NCBI GenBank assembly: GCA_040507005.1
Contig: JBEVVS010000032.1
Coordinates: forward strand, 1 to 64,000
Reading direction: 5' to 3'
Origin: Thiodiazotropha sp040507005
GTDB taxonomy: Bacteria > Pseudomonadota > Gammaproteobacteria > Chromatiales > Chromatiaceae
DNA length: 64,000 nucleotides
Shown here piece after piece: positions 44,066 through 53,363 of the stretch. A model generated the notes under the pieces. That model did no database searches. It saw only the letters and a list, made by a program, of their open reading frames with translations, and had not been told where the DNA came from. A program made the translations under genes and the position numbers. Position 1 is the stretch's first letter, and every line of letters starts with the position of its first letter.

Positions 44066-45337
44066 ATGTCAAAACAGATATCCGATGTCACCAGCTACAT
44101 GCAAATGCTCGGCCAGGAGGCGCGTCAAGCTTCAAGGCTGTTAGCCAGCGCCACAACCGCGCAAAAGAACATGGCACTCGAAGCCATCGCCGACGAGTTG
44201 GATGCCTCCAGAGATGGCTTGATGGCAGAAAATAAAAAGGATTTGCAGGCTGGTGCTGAGAAGGGATTGGATGCGGCTCTGCTGGATCGCCTTGAGCTGA
44301 CCAGGGGGCGAATCGATAGCATGATCGAGGGATTGCGGCAGATTGCCGCGCTACCCGATCCTATCGGTGAGATCTTCGACATGAAATATCTCCCCAGCGG
44401 GATCCAGGTAGGTCGGATGCGGGTACCTTTGGGGGTTGTGGGTATCATTTACGAATCCCGCCCCAATGTCACGGCCGACGCCGCGGCACTCTGTTTGAAG
44501 TCGGGCAATGCGGCGGTTTTGCGTGGCGGCAGCGAGGCCTACTACTCCAATCAGGCGATTGCGAGTTCAATTCAGAGTGGCCTGGCAAAGGCGGATCTGC
44601 CTGGGGCTGCTGTACAGGTGGTAGCCACCACCGACCGCGCTGCAGTGGGCAGGATGATCGCCATGCCTGAATCGATCGATGTCATCATTCCCCGGGGCGG
44701 CAAAGGCCTGATCGAGCGTATCAGCCAGGATGCCAGGGTACCGGTGATCAAGCATCTGGATGGGATCTGCCATGTCTATATCGACGACCAGGCTGATCTG
44801 GAAAAGGCCTTTGCGGTAGCGATGAACGCCAAGACGCAACGCTACGGCACCTGCAATACCATGGAGACCCTGTTGGTGGCGGATGGGATTGCACAACAGT
44901 CCCTGCCAGGACTGGGCAAAGCCCTGACAGAGAAAGGCGTTGAACTGCGCGGTTGTGATCGTACGCGTGAGTATATAAGCGCTTGTCTAGCGGCGACGGA
45001 GGCCGATTGGGATACAGAGTATCTGGCGCCGATACTCTCCATCAAGGTGGTCGATGGCCTGGAAACAGCCATTGCGCATATCAATCGTCACAGTTCCCAA
45101 CACACCGATGCCATAGTGACAGAGAACTACAGCCGTGCCCGCCGGTTTCTCACCGAAGTGGACTCCAGCTCGGTAATGGTCAATGCCTCGACCCGTTTTG
45201 CGGATGGTTTCGAGTATGGTTTGGGTGCTGAAATCGGTATTTCCACAGACAAGTTTCACGCCAGGGGTCCAGTGGGGCTTGAGGGGCTGACGTCGGTGAA
45301 GTTTATTGTGCTGGGTGATGGCCACATCCGCAGTTGA
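44066..45337 (+). CDS. proA: Gamma-glutamyl phosphate reductase
   Basis: 423 residues, normal length. An aldehyde dehydrogenase fold with VPLGVVGIIYESRPNVTADA, SGNAAVLRGGSEA and the catalytic-Cys segment QRYGTCNTMETLL (Cys near residue 260). VNASTRFADGFEYGLGAEIGIS near the C-terminus is also a ProA hallmark. It catalyses the second step of proline synthesis, reducing gamma-glutamyl phosphate to the semialdehyde with NADPH. The partner kinase gene proB is not in the window. The end overlaps the open frame of nadD. Confidence 0.97.
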   Translation: MSKQISDVTSYMQMLGQEARQASRLLASATTAQKNMALEAIADELDASRDGLMAENKKDLQAGAEKGLDAALLDRLELTRGRIDSMIEGLRQIAALPDPIGEIFDMKYLPSGIQVGRMRVPLGVVGIIYESRPNVTADAAALCLKSGNAAVLRGGSEAYYSNQAIASSIQSGLAKADLPGAAVQVVATTDRAAVGRMIAMPESIDVIIPRGGKGLIERISQDARVPVIKHLDGICHVYIDDQADLEKAFAVAMNAKTQRYGTCNTMETLLVADGIAQQSLPGLGKALTEKGVELRGCDRTREYISACLAATEADWDTEYLAPILSIKVVDGLETAIAHINRHSSQHTDAIVTENYSRARRFLTEVDSSSVMVNASTRFADGFEYGLGAEIGISTDKFHARGPVGLEGLTSVKFIVLGDGHIRS

Positions 45338-45342
45338 CAAAT

Positions 45343-46005
45343 ATGGCCCCTGATATGATCGGTGTCTTTGGTGGGACCTTCGATCCGATTCACTTCGGCC
45401 ATCTGCGTACAGCACTGGATGTGATGCAGTCTGTCGGGTTGGACGAAATCCGCTTTATTCCCTTGCATGGCGCTGTTCATCGGGACCAGCCGGAGACCCC
45501 GGCTGAACTGAGACTGGAAATGGTGCGGCTCGCCGTCCATGGACAGGCGGGGTTTGTGGTGGATGAGAGGGAGATACAACGTGCCGGGGACTCCTTCACG
45601 GTGGAGACACTGGCGGGCTTGCACGAGGAGCTGCCACAGCAGTCCCTGTGCCTGTTGATGGGTATGGATGCATTCAACGGCTTTGCGGATTGGCATCGTC
45701 CGGATGAGATTCTGCGCCTTGCCCATATCATCGTGATGCATCGCCCAGGGGAGGAGGGTCCCAGGGATTCCAGGGTAAAAAGGCTGCTCGAACGTCGTCA
45801 GGTCAACACGCCGGCGCAGCTTAGGGCAGAGGATAGCGGGTTGATACTGCAACAAGCGGTGACCCAGCTTGATATTTCAGCCAGTCAGATCCGCAGTCTG
45901 CTTGCCCAGGGGCGAACGCCACGTTTCCTTCTGCCGGAAGTGGTTTTACAACTCATTGATAATAAAAGTCTTTATCGGGTAGATCATACAAAAGAGCCAC
46001 AATAG
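45343..46005 (+). CDS. nadD: Nicotinate-nucleotide adenylyltransferase
   Basis: 220 residues from ATG 45343; a TTG at 45334 overlapping the proA stop and a later ATG at 45355 are alternatives. The nucleotidyltransferase motif GVFGGTFDPIHFGHL is at the N-terminus, and DISASQIRSLLAQG near the C-terminus is the family's I-S-(S/A)-T-x-I-R-like motif. The enzyme makes deamido-NAD from NaMN and ATP. It lies 5 bp after proA and is followed by rsfS, a common order. Confidence 0.96.
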   Translation: MAPDMIGVFGGTFDPIHFGHLRTALDVMQSVGLDEIRFIPLHGAVHRDQPETPAELRLEMVRLAVHGQAGFVVDEREIQRAGDSFTVETLAGLHEELPQQSLCLLMGMDAFNGFADWHRPDEILRLAHIIVMHRPGEEGPRDSRVKRLLERRQVNTPAQLRAEDSGLILQQAVTQLDISASQIRSLLAQGRTPRFLLPEVVLQLIDNKSLYRVDHTKEPQ

Positions 46006-46087
46006 GTTATGCTTGTTATTGAGATTGGGTAAAATCGCTGCTTTGCGGCGATCCAGTCGCTTCAATAGACAACAGATACAGGACTCA

Positions 46088-46450
46088 ATGCAAATAGAAG
46101 AACTTAGAGACGTCGTTCTACAGGCGTTGGACGATATGAAAGCGAAGGATGTGGTGGTACTGGATGTACGTGAAAAGACCAGCATAACAGATATCATGAT
46201 TGTCGCCAGCGGTACCTCTGACAGACATGTAAAATCAATTGCCCAGACCGTGGCCTTCAAAGCGAAACAGGCCGGTGAAGCCCCTCTAGGAACCGAGGGC
46301 CTGGAGGATGGCGAGTGGGCCCTGGTAGACCTCAACGGTGTGGTGGTGCACGTGATGCAGCCAAAGGTGCGTGATTTCTACCATCTGGAGCGCCTCTGGT
46401 CCTTGGATGAACCTGATGATGATGTCCCTCAGAAACTCAAATCCATCTAG
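46088..46450 (+). CDS. rsfS: Ribosomal silencing factor RsfS
   Basis: 120 residues from ATG 46088. The conserved core is TDIMIVASGTSDRHVKSIAQTV, followed by GEWALVDLNGVVVHVM and RDFYHLERLW. RsfS binds ribosomal protein L14 (uL14) and keeps the subunits apart when nutrients are short. In many relatives rlmH follows; here a WYL regulator follows 23 bp later instead. An acidic stretch (DEPDDD) ends the protein. Confidence 0.96.
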   Translation: MQIEELRDVVLQALDDMKAKDVVVLDVREKTSITDIMIVASGTSDRHVKSIAQTVAFKAKQAGEAPLGTEGLEDGEWALVDLNGVVVHVMQPKVRDFYHLERLWSLDEPDDDVPQKLKSI

Positions 46451-46473
46451 GGCCCAGGCCCTAACCTCCCTGC

Positions 46474-47454
46474 ATGGATCGGTTTGACCGGATATTTGAA
46501 CTCAACCGTATCCTTCAGGCTGCCCGCTATCCGGTTTCTAGGCAGCGTTTAGAGCAAGAACTGGAGTGTTCCCGGGCGACCGTGAAGCGTCTCATTGAAG
46601 AGATGCGACTCTATCTCAATGCCCCGATCGTCTATGATCGAAAACTCAACGGTTATCGCTATGATCCCCAGGAAGGGGAGATGTATCAGCTGCCCGGGCT
46701 CTGGTTCAATGCCTCCGAACTGCATGCCCTGCTGGCGGTGCAGCAGCTGTTGGAAGGAGTGCAGCCCGGCCTGCTGGAGAGCCACCTGCAGCCCCTGAGG
46801 CGTAAGATCGATGCCCTGCTGGCGCGTCAGCAGGGTGATGCCGGTGAATCCCTCGCCGGCAGGGTTCGACTGATACGGGCCACCGCCCGTCCCGTGAGTC
46901 CCTTCTTTACCCTTCTGGCGGGTAGCCTGGCTGCCAGGCGTCGTCTCCATCTCGTCTACTATAATCGCCAGCAGGATAGACTCAGCGAGCGCCAGGTTTC
47001 ACCACAACGCCTTGTCCACTATCGTGATAATTGGTACCTGGATGCCTGGTGCCATTTGCGCCAAGGATTGCGCACCTTTGCCCTGGATGCGATTCGGCAG
47101 GCCCGGCAATTGGATCAAGTGGCGCAGAATGTGGACGAAACGGTACTGGCGCGCCATTTTACAGATGCCTACGGGATATTCTCCGGGCAAGCCTTGGAGT
47201 GGGCTGTGGTGCGGTTTAGTGCAGATGCGGCCAGGTGGGTGGCCACGGAGGAGTGGCATCCCAGACAACAGAGTCGCTGGCTCGATGATGGGTGTTACGA
47301 GTTGACACTGCCCTATTCCAATCCAGCGGAGTTGTTGATGGATCTGCTGAAATACGGGCCGGATGTGGAGGTCGTTTCACCCCCTGAGTTGCGCAGTCAG
47401 ATTCAACAACGGTTGCAATCGGCGCTGGCTCTCTATAACCCTCAGCAGGGTTAG
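46474..47454 (+). CDS. HTH-WYL transcriptional regulator
   Basis: 326 residues. An N-terminal winged HTH (FELNRILQAARYPVSRQRLEQELECSRATVKRLIEEM, about 6-44) precedes a WYL domain with LVHYRDNWYLDAWCHLR and TFALDAIRQA (about 180-215). A C-terminal WCX-type region completes the standard layout. WYL domains bind nucleic acid or nucleotide ligands and often control stress or defence genes. No defence gene is nearby. It converges on the lysine-rich gene with a 4 bp stop-to-stop overlap. Confidence 0.92.
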   Translation: MDRFDRIFELNRILQAARYPVSRQRLEQELECSRATVKRLIEEMRLYLNAPIVYDRKLNGYRYDPQEGEMYQLPGLWFNASELHALLAVQQLLEGVQPGLLESHLQPLRRKIDALLARQQGDAGESLAGRVRLIRATARPVSPFFTLLAGSLAARRRLHLVYYNRQQDRLSERQVSPQRLVHYRDNWYLDAWCHLRQGLRTFALDAIRQARQLDQVAQNVDETVLARHFTDAYGIFSGQALEWAVVRFSADAARWVATEEWHPRQQSRWLDDGCYELTLPYSNPAELLMDLLKYGPDVEVVSPPELRSQIQQRLQSALALYNPQQG

Positions 47455-47705
47455 CACTTCTTTTTCAGCTCCTTGTAGCGGCGTATCGCCTTCTTGCGCT
47501 GGGTATGCAGGATCTTGATCTCAGTGATCAGCCGTTTGCGTTTGGTGCGGTCCTTTTCATTTTGCAGTTTCTCTTTCGCTGCCCGTTCCTGCTTTTTAAG
47601 CTTTTTTAACAGGTCGGCAATGAGATCGCATTTTGGATTATCCTTTTTCGTGCCCGATTCGAGTAGTTTCTTGAGTTTTTCAACGATTTTGTTTGGCTGG
47701 GGCAT
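47451..47705 (-). CDS. Small lysine-rich coiled-coil protein (first paralogue)
   Basis: 84 residues from ATG 47705; the frame extends to 47750 but the shorter start (MPQPNKIVEKLKK) aligns with its paralogue. About one third of residues are Lys or Arg and the pattern of Leu/Ile suggests two long helices forming a coiled coil. The protein aligns without gaps to the one at 53364-53633: I-V-x2-L-x3-L-x2-G, I-A-x-L-(L/I)-K-(K/R)-L and K-(R/Q)-K-R-L recur in order. It could bind nucleic acid or an acidic partner. I do not recognise the family. Confidence 0.75.
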   Translation of the reverse strand: MPQPNKIVEKLKKLLESGTKKDNPKCDLIADLLKKLKKQERAAKEKLQNEKDRTKRKRLITEIKILHTQRKKAIRRYKELKKKC

Positions 47706-48269
47706 GCTGGCTACCTTTATAAATACCCTTTGATGATCGTACTTTGCCACACACGATCTTGTGCCTTATTGATTGAGAGCCCAACTTGAGGATAGCGGTG
47801 ATCATAGGATCTTCAAGTCGTACTGATAAATATAGATGATCAATGGATTCTCGATGCAATTGCGGTTGTCTATGGATGTCGGCCATCAAGCTTTAATATT
47901 TGTGCAATAATTAGATCTGTTGCGTATCTTTTATGTAACGAAGTTTTGCTCTGAGTTGCCTGAGATGGCAGACCACACCTTGAGTGTCTCGACATTTCGC
48001 CGGGTGGGCGATTTCAGGTAGAATTAGCCAGTTACCGCCATGCGTATTGTTTAGCTGGTGCAGGGTGCCTACTATCCTGAGAGTAAAAATAAACGGGTTT
48101 GTGTCGATTCATACCTTGCAGATTTCGCGGGATGTGGATTCCCATGACGGCAAGCCCTTTTTTAGCCAATGGCGTTGGGGAATTAATTCAGGTGGTCTGA
48201 GCATCTAGCCTCGCTCAGGACACTCTGTCCGCCCACTGTGGCAACAAGAAACCGATTCGGATTTTTTTA
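47706..48269. other. 564 bp non-coding region
   Basis: Between the divergent lysine-rich gene and the first CNNM gene. An open frame at 47984-48208 has no coding character. TAGAAT at 48019-48024 could be a -10 for the CNNM operon, with only a weak -35 (TTTCGC, 47995-48000). No terminator or RNA gene was seen. Confidence 0.6.
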
Positions 48270-49724
48270 ATGGAAGAGTTGAGAACACTTTTCGATTCCT
48301 TTGGACTCGCGGATGTGAACTGGGAGCTGCTGTTGCGCGCCCTGTTGCAAGTGTTCCTGCTCTCCCTGTCAGCGGTCTTTTCAGGTTCGGAGACCGCCCT
48401 TTTCTCCCTCAGCCGGATCGATCTACAGAAATTACGTCATAGTCGCGACAAGCACTCAGAGAGCATCCATGCCATGCTGGATGAACCGAGGCGCCTGATC
48501 ATCTCCATATTGTGCGGCAATGAGTTGGTGAATATCGCCTCCGCCGCCAATATGGCTGCGATCCTGCTGATTCTCTTCGGTGATGGCAACATCACCTGGT
48601 TCAATATCCTTATCATGGTGCCCTTGCTGTTGTTGATCGGAGAGGTGACCCCGAAGACCATTGCGGTGAGTTTTCCTGTCAAGTTCGCAACCCGTCTGAC
48701 AGCCAGGATCCTGCCGCGATGGATCGTCCTGATCACTCCCCTGCGAGAGGCGGTCAGGTCGGTATCCGACCGCATCACCACCATGATCGTGGGTGAGGCG
48801 ATCAGTCGGGAAAATATCCTCCATGCGGACGAGTTGCGTACCCTCTTGGAAGCGGGAGAAGAGAGCGGCGTGATCGAGGCCACGGAGCGGGTGTTGATCG
48901 ATAATGTGCTGGAGGCCTCTGAGACCGACATTGCCCGTATCATGACCCCGGGTCCGCGCATTCAGTTTTTGGATGCGGACCTCCCTGTTCATGAACTGAT
49001 CGAGGCATTTCGTAGCTACCAGCATCCGAGAATCCCGGTCTATCAGGGGCATTGGGACAATGTCATCGGATTTATTCACTCGGAGGATATCCTGCGACTA
49101 GTCAGGGGGGGCGGAGATCTGGAACAGGTGACCCTGGATATGATCATCAAACCGGCCCACTTCGTTCCGCCCACCAAGAAGGTGGATGAGATGTTCGACT
49201 ACTTCCAGGCCCACAATACCCGGATTGCCATCGTCCTCGGCGAATACGGTGAGGTGCTGGGTGTCGTCACCATGAAGGATGTCCTGACCTTCATCTTTGG
49301 TGAGATCACTGGAAAGATGGCGGGTTTGGAGTATTACCAGGAGGAGGATGCCAACAGCTATATCGTGCCCGGCGATATGCGTCTCACAGATTTTTACAAC
49401 CTTACCAATTTCGATATCGAAGATCCGGTGATGGCAACCATCGGCGGTGTCGTATTCCGCCTCTTCGATCGCCTGCCCCAGGAGGGGGATAACCTGCGCA
49501 ACGAAGGGTATGAGTTTATCGTCAAGGAGGTAAAAGGCCTGCGCATCAGCAAGGTTCAGGTGCGAAAAATAGTGGCCAGCGATGAAGAGCCCCCGCAGGC
49601 CGAGGATGAAACGATTGCAGTGACAACAGAGGACAAGGACGAGTCACTGGAGGGGATTGAAGCGCAATCCCCGAATCAACAACAGGAGATGGCCGAGACC
49701 CAATCAGAGGAGAGTGAGAAATGA
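48270..49724 (+). CDS. CNNM/CorC-type (HlyC/CorC) transporter, first copy
   Basis: 484 residues. The N-terminal DUF21/CNNM membrane domain (about 15-190) contains SAVFSGSETALFSLSRIDL, the motif that places Ser/Glu residues in the ion path, and LLIGEVTPKTIAVSFP. A CBS pair (about 205-330) and a CorC/HlyC domain (about 350-435) follow. The last 50 residues are an acidic, Gln/Glu-rich tail. Such proteins move Mg2+ and other divalent ions, often coupled to Na+. ATGA overlap with the next gene shows translational coupling. The direction of transport cannot be told from sequence. Confidence 0.92.
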   Translation: MEELRTLFDSFGLADVNWELLLRALLQVFLLSLSAVFSGSETALFSLSRIDLQKLRHSRDKHSESIHAMLDEPRRLIISILCGNELVNIASAANMAAILLILFGDGNITWFNILIMVPLLLLIGEVTPKTIAVSFPVKFATRLTARILPRWIVLITPLREAVRSVSDRITTMIVGEAISRENILHADELRTLLEAGEESGVIEATERVLIDNVLEASETDIARIMTPGPRIQFLDADLPVHELIEAFRSYQHPRIPVYQGHWDNVIGFIHSEDILRLVRGGGDLEQVTLDMIIKPAHFVPPTKKVDEMFDYFQAHNTRIAIVLGEYGEVLGVVTMKDVLTFIFGEITGKMAGLEYYQEEDANSYIVPGDMRLTDFYNLTNFDIEDPVMATIGGVVFRLFDRLPQEGDNLRNEGYEFIVKEVKGLRISKVQVRKIVASDEEPPQAEDETIAVTTEDKDESLEGIEAQSPNQQQEMAETQSEESEK

Positions 49725-50986
49725 GTTGGGGCGTAGAACTGGTAATGATCCTGCTGTTTTTGCTGTTAAAGGGTTTTTTCTCCGGATCTGAGATCGCGAT
49801 GGTGAATTCTGACAAGCTTAAATTGCGGCATCAGGGGAAACTTGGCAACCGTGGCGCGAACTTGGTTCTCAAGCTGTTCAAGACTCCGGATGTGATACTC
49901 GGCACGACACTGGTCGGCACCAATATAGCCACTGTCACCATCTCAACTCTGGGTGCCCTGGTCTGTATTGATCTGTTCGGCAATACCGGTGATCTGATCT
50001 CGGTGATCATATTGACGCCGGTGCTGTTGATATTTGGTGAAGTGGTGCCAAAGAGTGTATTCCAGCAGGAAGCTGACAGTCTGGTGAGTCGCTTGATCTA
50101 TATCCTGCGCTTCTTCTCCTATGTCTTCTATCCGATAATCTTTATCTTCAGCCGCGTGGCCAGGTTGGCGACCCGCATAGTCGGTGGCGGGATTGCGCCA
50201 CAGAATATGTTCATCACCCGTGAGGAGTTGCGGGTGTTGTTGGATGTATCCGATTCAACCTCTGATCCGCAAACCATCGACCGCAAAAGGATTCGCAGAA
50301 TCATCCGTTTTGCCGACACCACCGTAGGTGAAGCGATGATCCCGTTACCGGATGTAGTGGGATTCAACGAGGTGCGTAACATGAAGGAGGCGGTGAGACT
50401 GGTCATGAAGCATGGCTACAATCGCCTGCCTGTCTATCGAGGAAACATTACCAATGTCAAAGGCATTCTTACCCTAGATACCTGGGACTTGATGTCCCCT
50501 GATCTGGAGGAGAAGCCGATTGCTGACTACATCAGCCCGGTTCTCTATCTTTCACCACGTCAGACCATCGACCGTGCCCTGCCGATGCTACAGGCAAGAA
50601 AGGACCATATGGCAGTGGTCGTGGATGAGTTCGGTTCTGCGGTAGGTATCCTCACCATGGAGGATGTATTCGAAGAGGTGGTTGGTGAAATCGATGTGGG
50701 TTATGACTTTGACGAATACCACCCGAAACGGCGGATCTATATAGAACATGAGAGTGAGAACAGTCACCTGGTGAGCGGTAGAATGCCGATTTCAGAGATC
50801 AACGATATCCTGCATGTGGATTTTCCGGTGGAAGAGGCCTTGACAGTGGGTGGCCTGATCGTCAGTCGTCTGCGTCACATACCATCAGAGGGTGATTCGA
50901 TCGAGGAGCAGGGTCACCGCTTGACTGTAATCGAGTCCGATGAGCGTTCCGTGGTGAAGGTGAGGATCGAACGACAGACCGGGTGA
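49721..50986 (+). CDS. CNNM/CorC-type (HlyC/CorC) transporter, second copy
   Basis: 421 residues, starting at the ATGA overlap with the first copy. The same domains occur in order: DUF21 with KGFFSGSEIAMVNSDKLKL and LIFGEVVPKSVFQQE, a CBS pair, then the CorC/HlyC domain (GRMPISEINDILHVDFP). It lacks the acidic tail of its neighbour. The two copies are clearly different in sequence, which suggests a functional pair or heteromer rather than a recent duplication. Confidence 0.92.
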   Translation: MSWGVELVMILLFLLLKGFFSGSEIAMVNSDKLKLRHQGKLGNRGANLVLKLFKTPDVILGTTLVGTNIATVTISTLGALVCIDLFGNTGDLISVIILTPVLLIFGEVVPKSVFQQEADSLVSRLIYILRFFSYVFYPIIFIFSRVARLATRIVGGGIAPQNMFITREELRVLLDVSDSTSDPQTIDRKRIRRIIRFADTTVGEAMIPLPDVVGFNEVRNMKEAVRLVMKHGYNRLPVYRGNITNVKGILTLDTWDLMSPDLEEKPIADYISPVLYLSPRQTIDRALPMLQARKDHMAVVVDEFGSAVGILTMEDVFEEVVGEIDVGYDFDEYHPKRRIYIEHESENSHLVSGRMPISEINDILHVDFPVEEALTVGGLIVSRLRHIPSEGDSIEEQGHRLTVIESDERSVVKVRIERQTG

Positions 50987-51030
50987 GATATTCCATAATT
51001 AGAATGATTGTACGGTAAAGGAGAGTGGTC

Positions 51031-51519
51031 ATGCCCGATAGAGCTGGCAAACAACCAATCCTTGTACCTGTCGACTTTTCTGCAGCATCCGAGGCGGCAC
51101 TATACAAGGCGTTTGAACTGGCGGAATGCCTCAAGGTAAGGGTTGTGGTGCTGCATGTGGTGCATGATCCAGGGGATATGCCCGGATACTATTCAGACGT
51201 CATTAAAAAGAAAAAACTCACCAGATTGCAAGATGCCGCCCGTGTCATGTTGGAGGAGTTCGTCCAGGAGTTCCGCAAAAAAAAGCCTACCAAAATGCGC
51301 CTGAAAAGAGCCGAGAGAATGCTTGTTATCGGCTTGCCCGTGACGCGGATTTTACAAGTCGCGGAAAGAATCAATGCTTCATTCGTGGTAATGGGCAGCA
51401 AAGGGGAGACGGGATTAAAGCATCTGATGTTAGGATCCGTGGCCGAACGTGTGGTTCAGCTTTGTCCACTACCGGTAATGGTGGTGAAGGAAGCACCGCC
51501 GCAAGAGCAGGCATCATGA
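51031..51519 (+). CDS. Universal stress protein, UspA family
   Basis: 162 residues from ATG 51031, with AAAGGAG eight bases upstream; a GTG at 51025 overlaps that site. The fold is typical: PILVPVDFSAASEAAL at the start and the ATP-binding G-2x-G-9x-G(S/T) motif near the end, seen as VMGSKGETGLKHLMLGSVAE. A basic insert (KKKKLT..FRKKKPTKMRLKR) in the middle is longer than usual. It lies between CNNM and Na/Pi transporter genes and may tune one of them. The stop is 1 bp from the next ATG. Confidence 0.92.
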   Translation: MPDRAGKQPILVPVDFSAASEAALYKAFELAECLKVRVVVLHVVHDPGDMPGYYSDVIKKKKLTRLQDAARVMLEEFVQEFRKKKPTKMRLKRAERMLVIGLPVTRILQVAERINASFVVMGSKGETGLKHLMLGSVAERVVQLCPLPVMVVKEAPPQEQAS

Positions 51520-51520
51520 G

Positions 51521-53320
51521 ATGAACCTGCCTAAGCTCATTCAAAATACGTCGCCCAACCTCAACCATTCAAGCATCGTTCTGATCTGTTTGGCAGGCAT
51601 GCTATTCGCATTTCCCGTATTCGCTGACGGTGCTGCCACAGAAGGCATCGAGTGGGGTGTGATGGGGATGAAGCTGTTTGGCGGGCTTGCCCTGTTTCTG
51701 TTCGGTATGGAGCAGATGGCGGATGCTTTAAAGGCGGTGGCGGGTGCGCGCATGAAAGGTATCCTCGCCAAATTGACTACCAATCGTTTTATGGGTGCGG
51801 TCACCGGGGCCTTCGTGACAGCGGTCATTCAATCCTCCTCGGTCACCACTGTGCTGGTGGTGGGCTTCATCACCGCCGGGTTGATGTCATTCTCGCAATC
51901 CATCGGCGTCATCATGGGGGCGAATGTGGGTACTACCGTCACCGCCCAGATCGTCGCATTCAAAGTGACCAAAGCGGCACTGTTGATGATTGGTGTCGGC
52001 TTTACCATGTTATTTGCAGCCAAGCAGGAACGCTTCAAACATTACGGTGCGATGTTGATGGGATTGGGTCTGGTCTTCTTCGGCATGAGCATCATGAGCG
52101 ATGGCATGAAGCCGTTGCGCACTTACCAGCCTTTTCTGGATTTGATGATCAGTATGGAGAGCCCGCTGGTCGGTATTCTTGTGGCTGCCGGTTTCACAGG
52201 CTTGATTCAATCCTCATCGGCAACCACTGCGATTGTGATCGTGATGGCCAGCCAGGGATTCATCACCCTGCCTGCGGGTATTGCGCTGGCGTTCGGCGCG
52301 AATATCGGCACCTGTGTCACGGCCATGCTGGCCTCGATCGGTAAGCCCAGGGAGGCGGTACGGGCGGCAGTGGTGCATGTCATATTCAATATCTCAGGGG
52401 TGGTATTGTGGATCATGTTCATTCCCCAACTGGCCGAGGTCGTGACATTGGTCTCACCCAGCCATCCTGAACTCTCGGGTATAGATCGACTGGGCGCTGA
52501 AACGCCGCGCCAAATTGCCAATGCCCATACCATTTTCAATATTGCCAATACGATCATCTTTATTTGGTTTACCGCTCAGTTGGCCCGTTTGGTGGAGTGG
52601 ATGATTCCCGATCGCCTGCTGGAGGAGGAGGGTTTGGCGGTAAGTGCCAAATATCTGGATGACGAACTGCTATCAACACCATCCCTGGCGTTGGACCGGG
52701 TGCGCCTGGAGGTGTTGCACATGGGTGAGCGGGTGATGGAGATGTTGGACAAGATCATGCCGGCCATTCTCAATGGGGATCACAAATCACTCGACGATGT
52801 GGCGTTACTCGATGATGAGGTGGATATCCTCTATGAGCAGATCGTTGACTATCTTGGCAAGATCAGCAAGCAGTCGATGACCGACCACCAGACCGAAGAC
52901 TTCCTCTCCCTGATGGAGGCGGTGGGCGATCTGGAAAATATCGGTGATACCATAGAGACCAATATGGTTGCACTGGGCCACGAACGTATCGATCACGGTT
53001 TCTCCATCAGCGAACCCACCAAGGAGGTGCTCACGGGTTTTCACAAGGTGGTGAAAAAAGCGGTGGACGGTGCGGTTCAGTCTGTTTCCCAGCTGAATAC
53101 AAAGGTGGCGCAAAGTGTTATTGATATGAAAGACGAGATCAATAAAATGGCGGAGTCCGCCGCTTTACATCAAGCTTCCAGACTGGTTGCCGAAGAACCA
53201 AATCGTATCGCAGCCTATACCACTGAGGTGGATATTATCGAAAAGCAAAAGCGAATCTATTACTTCGCCAAGCGAATGGCGAAGTCTGTGCTGCCGCCGC
53301 AGGGGATTGCCGAGGATTAA
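51521..53320 (+). CDS. Na/Pi cotransporter with PhoU-like domain
   Basis: 599 residues. A probable signal or first helix (LICLAGMLFAFPVFADG) precedes the NptA/YjbB-type membrane domain with two inverted repeats, each carrying the QSSS signature: FVTAVIQSSSVTTVLVVGFI (about 95-115) and FTGLIQSSSATTAIVIVM (about 225-240). The C-terminal 200 residues (about 395-590) are helical and PhoU-like. Members transport phosphate with Na+; bacterial relatives often export it. It follows the Usp gene at once, in what appears to be one operon from 48270. Confidence 0.93.
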   Translation: MNLPKLIQNTSPNLNHSSIVLICLAGMLFAFPVFADGAATEGIEWGVMGMKLFGGLALFLFGMEQMADALKAVAGARMKGILAKLTTNRFMGAVTGAFVTAVIQSSSVTTVLVVGFITAGLMSFSQSIGVIMGANVGTTVTAQIVAFKVTKAALLMIGVGFTMLFAAKQERFKHYGAMLMGLGLVFFGMSIMSDGMKPLRTYQPFLDLMISMESPLVGILVAAGFTGLIQSSSATTAIVIVMASQGFITLPAGIALAFGANIGTCVTAMLASIGKPREAVRAAVVHVIFNISGVVLWIMFIPQLAEVVTLVSPSHPELSGIDRLGAETPRQIANAHTIFNIANTIIFIWFTAQLARLVEWMIPDRLLEEEGLAVSAKYLDDELLSTPSLALDRVRLEVLHMGERVMEMLDKIMPAILNGDHKSLDDVALLDDEVDILYEQIVDYLGKISKQSMTDHQTEDFLSLMEAVGDLENIGDTIETNMVALGHERIDHGFSISEPTKEVLTGFHKVVKKAVDGAVQSVSQLNTKVAQSVIDMKDEINKMAESAALHQASRLVAEEPNRIAAYTTEVDIIEKQKRIYYFAKRMAKSVLPPQGIAED

Positions 53321-53363
53321 TCTGTAGTGTGGATAGCATGATTGGTATCCCTGTATCGAAGTA

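Noticed and set aside
47984..48208. 74-codon open frame before the first CNNM gene
   Set aside because: No ribosome binding site, no recognisable features and high Trp/Ser/Cys content; likely chance.
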